From: CAYFJV01 sp964460605 | Lineage (GTDB): Archaea; Nanobdellota; Nanobdellia; Woesearchaeales; GW2011-AR9 | Direction: 5' to 3' | Assembly: GCA_964460605.1 (NCBI GenBank) | Contig: CAYWPT010000011.1 | Span: 1 to 27,146 of the forward strand | DNA length: 27,146 nt | Part shown: piece by piece, positions 20,678-27,146 of the stretch | How the letters are laid out: every line of letters begins with the position of its first letter | Numbering within the stretch: position 1 is the stretch's first letter | Position numbers and translations under genes: made by a program | Notes under the pieces: generated by a model | The model's input: the letters and a program-made list of their open reading frames with translations, nothing else | What the model was told of the DNA's origin: nothing | Databases searched by the model: none

Positions 20678-22213
20678 TTAACATCCAATACCTAATACAG
20701 CTACTTCTAAAGGACTTAAACATTGCCTTAAAGCAGGACAATATTGTGTATAATCTGTTGCTGTGTAAGGTAAGAAGCCAGAAGCTACATTTTTTGAAGG
20801 AAGTACATAAAATCCTCTAACTCCAGATTCAGGAGGATAAATGATATGATGTAATTCAATATTAGTACAATCTAAATCTCTTGCTAGATTACTAAATCGT
20901 TCCCAACTAGTAAATTTCACAGCAAAGCCATATTGGTCTGGATCCCAATCACATTGTTCCGATGGAATAATCACATGACCCGAAGATGCTTTTAATACTC
21001 TATAAGAAACAGAAGGAGAGGCATCATCATCTACTTGTACACATAAATCCATTGAATTTATTAGTTGGAAGAAATCATTTTGAGTGATATAATCCTCTAA
21101 TGTTAAAAGAACATCACCTGCAAAGTTATCTCCAGTATAAATTGCATGACCTGTAGAGTTACTTACAAACATAATTAAAGCACCCATAATAAAAATTGAT
21201 AAAACTGTAATCATAATTATTTTTGAATTGTTTGGAGGAACGAGAGAATGCAAACTTTTACCCTTCTCTACTTTTCCACTCGCTTTAAGATAATTAAAAT
21301 AATTGTGTTGTGATGTTAATTTGTAGGCTCTTTTAATTTCAGGTTCTGGCCAACCTGCAGCAATTAGTTTTTTCCTAATCTCAGGGTATCCCTGACCCAT
21401 TTTGATATGTTTAGTAATAAATTTCTTAACTTCTTCAGGTACATGTTTTTCTTTTCTATGTTTTCCATGAGAAAGCATAAAGTAAGCTAGAGCTACAAAG
21501 ACAGCAATAACAATAATAACTAAAGCAATGTTTTTGAGTAGATTAGCTCTTTCTTCTTCTTTTTGTGCTTGTAATGCTAAATCTGTTAATTCTCCTTTAG
21601 TTGTTCCTAAATCATCTTCTAAAGCAGCAAGACCAGCTAAAGCTTCATCAACTTCAGATTCTAAATTAGCTTCAATTAAAGCTTGATCACCACTAAGAAT
21701 TTGAATATCATTTTTTGCACTCGCTAAATCTTGTTCTAATTGAATTACATCATCTTGTAGAGTTTGAATTTTTGTATCCTGAGCGGCATCATTTGTTTTT
21801 AGAGCACCTACATCAGTATCTAATTGATTAATATCTGTTGAAGTGAAGATAGTATTTGAACTTGTAGTTGTTGTATTAGTGAGAGTAGTACTAGGAATTG
21901 TACTATCACTTATACAAGTTTCATAAGTAGAAGACAAGATATTCAAATCACAAATTTCAGTAGAGAGACAATCTAAATCAGAAATGCACGCATAAACTTC
22001 AGCAGTTTCGTTTTCTGGAATTATTTCTTCACTAGGAGAATCGTCTGCTAAGACACAATCGCCATAAATATCTCCAGTAGAAATATCACAGATATAACCT
22101 ACCTCAGTACAATCTGTGCTTTCAAAACAAATATCTGCATATGCAGAAGGAAGAACAAATAGCATTAAAACTAGAGTAAGTACTACAAACATACTAAATC
22201 TACATCTCATCAT
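20678..22213 (-). CDS. Multi-domain membrane protein with external Cys units and coiled coil
   Basis: A 511-aa protein with a signal peptide (1-26, ending SAYA-D). Two exported Cys units (29-53 and 76-100, 'C.sd.DC...eiCD....C') are followed by a Ser/Thr linker (about 101-125) and a coiled coil (128-222). A membrane helix (227-247) leads to a cytosolic basic module IKMGQGYPEIRKKLIAAGWP (270-289), a second helix (331-352), and an external C-terminal domain with five further Cys. The cytosolic 'G...EIR..L..aGW....I..A' module recurs, as I recall, in DPANN membrane proteins. The start ATG is at 22213, or the adjacent ATG at 22210, after AGGAAGAGG; an in-frame TTG upstream is less likely. A TATA box lies at about 22243-22253. 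Its function is unknown; a sensor or cell-surface role is inferred. Confidence 0.8.
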   Translation of the reverse strand: MMRCRFSMFVVLTLVLMLFVLPSAYADICFESTDCTEVGYICDISTGDIYGDCVLADDSPSEEIIPENETAEVYACISDLDCLSTEICDLNILSSTYETCISDSTIPSTTLTNTTTTSSNTIFTSTDINQLDTDVGALKTNDAAQDTKIQTLQDDVIQLEQDLASAKNDIQILSGDQALIEANLESEVDEALAGLAALEDDLGTTKGELTDLALQAQKEEERANLLKNIALVIIVIAVFVALAYFMLSHGKHRKEKHVPEEVKKFITKHIKMGQGYPEIRKKLIAAGWPEPEIKRAYKLTSQHNYFNYLKASGKVEKGKSLHSLVPPNNSKIIMITVLSIFIMGALIMFVSNSTGHAIYTGDNFAGDVLLTLEDYITQNDFFQLINSMDLCVQVDDDASPSVSYRVLKASSGHVIIPSEQCDWDPDQYGFAVKFTSWERFSNLARDLDCTNIELHHIIYPPESGVRGFYVLPSKNVASGFLPYTATDYTQYCPALRQCLSPLEVAVLGIGC

Positions 22214-22287
22214 GCCTCTTCCTGTCAATAATCATTATTTTTTGCTTTATATATATTTCTATAAACTTAAGCTTGGAGATAACAAAG

Positions 22288-22295
22288 TTTAAATA
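22288..22295 (+). promoter_or_regulatory. TATA box of serS
   Basis: TTTAAATA, centred about 27 nt before the ATG at 22319; it fixes that ATG as the start over an in-frame TTG at 22301. Confidence 0.55.
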
Positions 22296-22318
22296 AATAC
22301 TTGAGAACGTATTTGACT

Positions 22319-23614
22319 ATGTTAGACATAAAATATTTGCGAGAACATCCAGAGGATGTAAAAGCATCTGAGAAAAGAAGAGGACATGATCCAAAACAAG
22401 TGAACTATGTACTCAAATTAGATGCAGATTGGAGAGCTGAAAAACAAAAGGCGGAGAAACTTCGTCACATGCGTAACTCCATCTCGCAGGAAGTAAACAA
22501 AGCTAAAAAAGCTAAAGATGAAAAATTAGCTAGTAAAAAAATCAAAGAGATGCAAGCACATGTTGCTGAAATGAAAAAGCAAGAAGAAAAGTTAGCATCA
22601 GTTCTGGAAAAAAGAAATAAGGCTTTGAAACAAATTGGAAACGTTCTTGAAGCGTCAGTACCTTCAGGTAAAGATGATTCAGAAAATGTTGAATTGAAAA
22701 AAGTAGGAAATATTCCTAAGTTTGATTTTCCAATTAAAGATCATATTGAATTAGGATTAGATCTAGACATCATTGATTTAGATACAGCAGCAAAGAATTC
22801 AGGTGCACGCTTTTACTATTTGAAAAATGAAGCTGTTTTACTTAGTTTTGCAATCCAACGTTATGCAATGGATAGGTTAATGGCTGAAGGTTTTCAATTA
22901 ATTAAAACACCTTTTATGCTCAATAGAGCAGCTTTAGAAGGTGGAGTAAATATGTCTGAGTTTGAAGATACTATTTACAAAATCCAAGATGAAGATTTGT
23001 ATCTGATTGCAACATCAGAGCATCCATTAGTTGCTTTAAAGAAAGATGAAGTTATCCTTGAGAAAGATTTACCTTTCAAAATTGTTGGAGTAAGTTCATG
23101 TTTTAGAAAAGAGCTTGGAACACACGGAAGAGATGATAAAGGAATATTTAGAGTACATGAATTCAATAAAGTTGAAGAAATTGTCTATTGTAAACCAGAA
23201 GATTCTGGGAAATACTTTGAAGAATTGCAAAAACTTTCTGAAAGTTTGTTCAAAGATTTAGGGATTCCATTTAGGGTGGTACAAATCTGTACTGGTGATA
23301 TTGGTAACAAGCAAAGTCTGCAGTATGATATTGAAGCTTGGTTCCCTGCACAAAATGAAGGCAAAGGTCGTTATAGAGAAGTAACTTCATGTAGTAATTG
23401 TACAGATTACCAATCAGTTTCATTGAACACTAAATTCTTATGTTCTGAAAGTGGTAAGAAAGAATATGTACATTTATTGAACAACACTGCGATTACTGAT
23501 ACCAGACCAATTGCTGCTATTCTTGAGAACTTTCAAACTGCTAAAGGTACAGTAAAGATACCTAAAATTCTTTGGCCTTACATGGGCGGTGTGAAAGAGA
23601 TTAAGAAGAAGTAA
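22319..23614 (+). CDS. serS: Seryl-tRNA synthetase
   Basis: A class II synthetase of 431 aa that charges tRNA-Ser (and tRNA-Sec where present). MLDIKYLREHPEDVKASEKR starts the N-terminal coiled-coil arm (about 30-110) that grips the long variable arm. Motif 2 is SSCFRKELGTHGRDDKGIFR and motif 3 is TDTRPIAAILENFQTAKGTV. This is the common type; the methanogen-type SerRS has a different N-terminus. The ATG at 22319 fits both the family N-terminus and the leaderless spacing. It converges with the next gene, with only 2 bp between stop codons. Confidence 0.96.
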   Translation: MLDIKYLREHPEDVKASEKRRGHDPKQVNYVLKLDADWRAEKQKAEKLRHMRNSISQEVNKAKKAKDEKLASKKIKEMQAHVAEMKKQEEKLASVLEKRNKALKQIGNVLEASVPSGKDDSENVELKKVGNIPKFDFPIKDHIELGLDLDIIDLDTAAKNSGARFYYLKNEAVLLSFAIQRYAMDRLMAEGFQLIKTPFMLNRAALEGGVNMSEFEDTIYKIQDEDLYLIATSEHPLVALKKDEVILEKDLPFKIVGVSSCFRKELGTHGRDDKGIFRVHEFNKVEEIVYCKPEDSGKYFEELQKLSESLFKDLGIPFRVVQICTGDIGNKQSLQYDIEAWFPAQNEGKGRYREVTSCSNCTDYQSVSLNTKFLCSESGKKEYVHLLNNTAITDTRPIAAILENFQTAKGTVKIPKILWPYMGGVKEIKKK

Positions 23615-23616
23615 TT

Positions 23617-24828
23617 TTATTTTTTACCTTCTGCAATGTATGAAAGGATTTCATCGTTAAAATCTTTTAATCCATTACTTAACTTTTGAGATGAAGTAAC
23701 AATGGAATTAATTACTTCTTTTAATCTATTAAGGTCATCAGGATGTTGGTCAGGCCTTCCAAAATTATTAATATTTGCAATGTTAACAAACTGGTTATAA
23801 ACTCCCCGTAGACCATTGAGGTACTTTTCCCACGACTTAAATCTTTTATAATCTGTACTTGAAATGCCATTTTTGCCTCGTTCTTTTCTCATTATTGCTT
23901 TGAGCAAAGTACTTAATTCAGCTAAATAATCCCCTATTTCCATATAAGCTATTCTTGGACCTGTTCTAAGCATCATAGATCTTCGCAAATAGCTAATTGG
24001 ATTTCCTTGGAAAGCTAAATATTCTTGGTATACTTTTTCAGATCCATTGATTGATTCTTCTAATTTGTCAGGTAAATTTCCAAGTAAAATTTCACGTTCT
24101 TCCCTGCTCTTCCCTTCACCTTTCTTCTTCTCTTTTTTCTTATCAGCATGAGTCTTAACCTTTGCAGCTTCTGATCCTAAATCATAAGTCTCTAATGGAT
24201 CTGGTTTCTCTTCGTTTACTAATTTAACTAAAGCAGCTAAAATTACTTTTCTATATTTTTCTAAGCGTTCCAATTCTTTATAAAAATCACTCTTATCTGA
24301 CCAATCACCATCTTCAGCAGGAACTTCTAACCTTTGAGCTTCACGCCATAAATTTTGAACCCCAGCTTCTAAATTACGTAAATGGCCTTCTCGATCAAAT
24401 TTCTTTTCATGTTTATAAATCTTATAAAAATCAGTATAAACTGCTTTTAATAATCTTTCTAATTTTCTCCTTTTCTTATCAAGTTTAGTTTTTCCAGTAC
24501 TCCTTTTATCCTTTCTTCTTTTGTAAGTTAACAGGATATTTTTTAAATCAACTATTAATGGTTTTACTTGCTTCAAAGAATCCATAGCAGAAGCAAATCT
24601 TCCCCTTCTTTCTTCAAAAACTTCTCTCTTCTCCTTCTCTTCTCTCTTCTTCTTCATGGTATCCATTAAATTCTTGAAAACTTCGCCACCATCACCAGAA
24701 GAACTTTTTCCATCAGAAGGGCCTATTAAAAACTTGATAAAATAATAGATCGCAAAAATTGCTACAATTAATTCAGCCCAAGCTATGAACTGATCAACTG
24801 CTGCTAAAACTGTTGGTGAGAAAGCCAT
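23617..24828 (-). CDS. One-TM protein with long cytosolic helical domain
   Basis: A 403-aa protein. A membrane helix at about 13-36 (FIAWAELIVAIFAIYYFIKF) is followed by a Gly/Ser linker and a charged, mainly helical cytosolic region to the end (for example DTMKKKREEKEKREVFEERR). The architecture equals the last TM plus cytosolic part of the larger gene upstream (25403-26797). I chose the ATG at 24828 because AGGTGGT lies about 8 nt upstream; the in-frame GTG at 24840 overlaps this site. It begins one base after the upstream gene's stop codon, so the two are translationally coupled. I do not recognise a function. Confidence 0.75.
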   Translation of the reverse strand: MAFSPTVLAAVDQFIAWAELIVAIFAIYYFIKFLIGPSDGKSSSGDGGEVFKNLMDTMKKKREEKEKREVFEERRGRFASAMDSLKQVKPLIVDLKNILLTYKRRKDKRSTGKTKLDKKRRKLERLLKAVYTDFYKIYKHEKKFDREGHLRNLEAGVQNLWREAQRLEVPAEDGDWSDKSDFYKELERLEKYRKVILAALVKLVNEEKPDPLETYDLGSEAAKVKTHADKKKEKKKGEGKSREEREILLGNLPDKLEESINGSEKVYQEYLAFQGNPISYLRRSMMLRTGPRIAYMEIGDYLAELSTLLKAIMRKERGKNGISSTDYKRFKSWEKYLNGLRGVYNQFVNIANINNFGRPDQHPDDLNRLKEVINSIVTSSQKLSNGLKDFNDEILSYIAEGKK

Positions 24829-24829
24829 C

Positions 24830-25333
24830 TTAGAGACCACCTAACACTGTTTTTACATGATAACTCATTGCAGCTAAAACCCATAAAAGAATTAAACTTA
24901 CAACAAATTTAATGAAAAGCTCCGCCCTTGTGTCAGAAGGCGTCATTAAAAAAACTGATAAAATTGCAATAACAGGTAAAGCGATCAAAGCCACACCCAC
25001 CAAAGTTCCGAAACCTGCACCAATACCAAGAATTACTTGAGCAGGTAAAAAGATTGCTGAAATGATTGCAAGGACTAAAGCGATGACCATATTTTGATTT
25101 CTTGTAAAGCCTCTTTGTTCTGTAAGTACTACAGTTAAACTTGCAAAAAAGATAGTAAATACTAAAGTACCAATAAGAATTCTAGTAAATGCAATAACTG
25201 CACCAGAACTATTCAAAAAACTTAAACCACCAATTCCAATAATAGTATTCCCAATATTTTGTAAAGGACCTGCAGCAACTAAAGGGATAGATAATAAAGA
25301 AAGTACTAGCGCTAACAAAAATTTCCTCTTCAT
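24830..25333 (-). CDS. Four-TM membrane protein paired with the next gene
   Basis: A 167-aa membrane protein with a signal or first helix (1-22), a TM-rich core from 46 (FTRILIGTLVFTIFFASLTV, MVIALVLAIISAIFLP, VGVALIALPVIAILSVFLM, FIKFVVSLILLWVLAAM). The core aligns by eye with residues about 66-170 of the 464-aa protein encoded upstream: R.LIG..VF, IFLP and G.ALIAL recur at the same spacings. The ATG at 25333 is about 26 nt from TTTATAAAT (25355-25364), so the mRNA is probably leaderless and this is a separate transcript from the upstream gene. It is coupled to the gene ending at 23617. Confidence 0.75.
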   Translation of the reverse strand: MKRKFLLALVLSLLSIPLVAAGPLQNIGNTIIGIGGLSFLNSSGAVIAFTRILIGTLVFTIFFASLTVVLTEQRGFTRNQNMVIALVLAIISAIFLPAQVILGIGAGFGTLVGVALIALPVIAILSVFLMTPSDTRAELFIKFVVSLILLWVLAAMSYHVKTVLGGL

Positions 25334-25402
25334 TGAGATAAAAGAATATTTTTTTATTTATAAAATTATGTATATTATAGGAAGAAAAAAAGAAAAAAAT
25401 CT

Positions 25403-26797
25403 TTAACGTCTTTCATACAAAGGTTTAGTTGCAGCTAATAAAGCCTGTACTTCTTTGTTTGCTTCAGTTAATTTATCAAAAGCGCCTTCTAATTCGAACT
25501 CATCTTTTTCTAATTCTGATTTAATTGTTCTTAAGTCTGCATCATTAAATACAGTACTGCTTCTAAGGTCTATTGGAATATCACTTGTTTTAACAGCCAT
25601 AAGAGCTCTCCATTCACTTGATCTAAACAAAGCAGAGAGTATATCTTCAGCTTTCTTAATCTCTGCAGCTACTTCCTTAGACAATTTAAGAATTTTATTC
25701 TCATGAACTTTAATTGTTTGAATAGCAGAAGGATCATCCCTAAGATCATCAATAATCTTTTGTATACTAGAATTTTGTCTCCATAGATCTCTTTTCAAAG
25801 TTTTAAAATAACGTCTTACTTCTTTTACTCCTTCTGCATCTTCTTTGATACCTTCACGAAGTTTGGAAGGGCCATCTTTTGCATTAAAGTCATCGAATCT
25901 TCCTTTAGAAATGATTTTTTCAATTATTGCAATCCACTTGATAATACTCCTTTGGGCATCTCTAATCTTTTCTTCTTCTTTTTCATCAGCAAGGTATAAA
26001 TTAACTTGCCTTACTTTATTTGCTCTGTTTCCTTTAAAAGGAATTCTTGCTTTAGCTTTCCCTAAAAGTTTCTTAGCACCAGGCCCTAAAGGTTCTGCAG
26101 CTTTTCCACTACTAAAGAAGAATAAGCCAAAAAGTTCAAAGAAGAAAATTAATCCAATAATAGTAATACCCCAATTAAGAGAATTACCAATGTGGCCAGC
26201 TAGACTTTGAATTGTTTCAGCTAAACTTCCACTAGCTGCTGTAGGAAAAGAACCGACACTAAGGCTAAGAGTATCAATTGCAAATTGTTTTGCAGCATTC
26301 AAAGAAACCATACCTGCTCCAAATATTACTACTCTAAAAATTCTTGATCCTAAATCATCTTTTGGAATGGTAACATATGCATAAGCAAGAGGTGCCATAA
26401 CTAAAGCGATAAGAGCAAATCCAAGTAAAGAACCCATTGCTGTTCCAAAAGCTACAATTGCGGCTGAAGGAAGAAAAATCATAGCGATTAAAGTGATTAC
26501 AAGAGAGATAGTAATCCGAATATTTTTTTGGTTTTGGAGAAAAAATGCGCCAGCATAGATTATTGAAAAGACAGCAATACCAATAATTACTCGAAGCATA
26601 CCCAGTAAAGCTTGATCAGAACTAACACCAGCTGAGACAGCTAAATCAGCAATCCAACCTAAAGCTCCAATGTATACAATCCAATTAAGAATGTTTTGAA
26701 GTAAGTTGTCAGTTGCGTCTGGCGATGCAGCAAAAACTGCAAACGAAGCTAGAATAAATGATAGCAAAGTTGTTAAGTATAATTTTAAACGTTTCAT
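25403..26797 (-). CDS. Membrane protein with four-TM core fused to cytosolic helical domain
   Basis: A 464-aa protein. A signal or anchor at 1-23 (ends VFAASP), then TMs at about 67-87, 95-110, 111-140 and 152-170. A fifth TM at about 208-229 (LNWGITIIGLIFFFELFGLF) is followed by a basic linker and a charged helical cytosolic domain (about 260-464). The first half is a paralogue of the 167-aa protein and the second half has the layout of the 403-aa protein downstream, so this is the fused version of the pair. GAGGT lies 7 nt before the ATG at 26797, and TATA TTTATATAC (about 26853-26862) predicts a short leader. I see no enzyme or transporter signature. Confidence 0.78.
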   Translation of the reverse strand: MKRLKLYLTTLLSFILASFAVFAASPDATDNLLQNILNWIVYIGALGWIADLAVSAGVSSDQALLGMLRVIIGIAVFSIIYAGAFFLQNQKNIRITISLVITLIAMIFLPSAAIVAFGTAMGSLLGFALIALVMAPLAYAYVTIPKDDLGSRIFRVVIFGAGMVSLNAAKQFAIDTLSLSVGSFPTAASGSLAETIQSLAGHIGNSLNWGITIIGLIFFFELFGLFFFSSGKAAEPLGPGAKKLLGKAKARIPFKGNRANKVRQVNLYLADEKEEEKIRDAQRSIIKWIAIIEKIISKGRFDDFNAKDGPSKLREGIKEDAEGVKEVRRYFKTLKRDLWRQNSSIQKIIDDLRDDPSAIQTIKVHENKILKLSKEVAAEIKKAEDILSALFRSSEWRALMAVKTSDIPIDLRSSTVFNDADLRTIKSELEKDEFELEGAFDKLTEANKEVQALLAATKPLYERR

Positions 26798-26893
26798 CTG
26801 TAAAACCTCTCTTAAAGTATAATTGATACTTTACAAAAAAGAAGAAAGAGGAGTATATAAACATTTCTATATACTAAAAGAGGGAGAGAAAAG

Positions 26894-26902
26894 TTTTATA
26901 TA
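26894..26902 (+). promoter_or_regulatory. TATA box of AI-2E-family transporter gene
   Basis: TTTTATATAG-like sequence; a start about 26 nt downstream predicts a leader of about 55 nt containing GGAG (26963-26966). Confidence 0.45.
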
Positions 26903-26980
26903 GCTTTGAAACTTAATTTAGAACTATACTATTAATAGTTATTTGATAAAAGACAAAAATAAGGAGTTAAGTGCAATCAC

Positions 26981-27146
26981 ATGGTAGAAAGAAGCAAATT
27001 TCAATCGTTCATCCCAGTAATATTATTTTTAATACTATCAGTTATCTCTTACCTCATTGTAGAACCCTTTGTCTTAGTTATTATTTTAGCAGCACTATTA
27101 GCCTACACAGTTAGCCCAGTTCATAATTGGATGGTAAAGAAAACAA
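26981..27146 (+). CDS. AI-2E family transporter, N-terminus (partial)
   Basis: The frame is open from the ATG at 26981 to the right edge (55 codons), so the C-terminus is missing. The first helices, FIPVILFLILSVISYLIV and PFVLVIILAALLAYTVSPVH, end with NWMVKK. 'PF..vii.a.llay...P...w...' is the typical N-terminus of the AI-2E/UPF0118 eight-TM transporter family (PF01594). GGAG is 14 nt upstream, rather far. No in-frame earlier start exists before a TAA at 26960. The substrate cannot be told. Confidence 0.7.
   Translation, partial: MVERSKFQSFIPVILFLILSVISYLIVEPFVLVIILAALLAYTVSPVHNWMVKKT

Noticed and set aside
25455..26210. Plus-strand frames across the 464-aa membrane protein gene
   Set aside because: They are antisense, Ser/Leu-rich, and lack starts with a Shine-Dalgarno or promoter.
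1..27146. CRISPR array, toxin-antitoxin pair or intact insertion sequence
   Set aside because: No regularly spaced repeats, no transposase with terminal inverted repeats and no recognisable toxin pair were seen; the transposase-like N-terminus at 19659-20150 lacks a catalytic domain.

Overview
The window is a stretch of archaeal chromosome. The evidence is class I lysyl-tRNA synthetase, an archaeal SRP54, archaeal/eukaryotic-type ribosomal proteins eL37 and uS15, an Lsm protein, translin, an XPD/Rad3-type Fe-S helicase, an RtcB homologue, and TATA boxes about 26 nt upstream of many start codons. Low GC, very short intergenic gaps, Lys-rich tails, Cys-rich lipoproteins with repeated C-x-DSDGG units and several unrecognised genes suggest a DPANN-type lineage (Woesearchaeota/Pacearchaeota-like). 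That placement is inferred from gene style, not from a phylogeny.

Layout. 1-834: a Cys-rich lipoprotein gene running off the left edge (-), then tRNA-Leu(UAG) (+). 870-3870: lysS (-) and prs (+) diverge from an 83-bp gap with two back-to-back TATA boxes; the end of prs overlaps the last gene of the lsm/eL37 operon (-). 4637-6962: translin and a compact RtcB homologue (+), then an unknown helical protein (-). 7002-9331: srp54 and a second Cys-rich lipoprotein (-). 9383-9590: tRNA-Arg(UCG) (-) with a D-loop about 45 nt longer than normal and a second copy of its 3' end 78 bp away. 9689-12184: unknown genes, including a degenerate arginase-fold protein, a small membrane protein and a Cys-rich protein. 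12193-15270: a one-TM basic-tail protein, a solo B3/4-domain protein and argS (-). 15443-15973: a PD-(D/E)XK-like ORF whose 3' end runs into tRNA-Gln(UUG). 16127-17315: uS15, a small secreted Cys-rich protein and a winged-helix protein. 17542-19443: XPD/Rad3-like helicase. 19581-19651: a probable structured small RNA. 19659-20663: a conserved-type unknown gene and a two-zinc-knuckle protein with an unusual leader. 20678-22213: a large membrane protein with external Cys units and a cytosolic helical module. 22319-23614: serS. 23617-26797: a three-gene membrane/cytosolic helical cluster in which the same architecture occurs once as a fusion and once split. 26981 to the right edge: start of an AI-2E-family transporter.

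Most of the recognisable genes serve translation and RNA metabolism: three aminoacyl-tRNA synthetases, a B3/4 domain, three tRNAs, eL37, uS15, Lsm, SRP54, RtcB and translin. The best leads for something undescribed are the small RNA at 19581-19651, the expanded tRNA-Arg D-loop with its neighbouring 3'-end duplication, the leader with a 22-codon ORF and hairpin at 20202-20350, and the fused/split membrane cluster at 23617-26797. I see no CRISPR array, no intact insertion sequence and no prophage.
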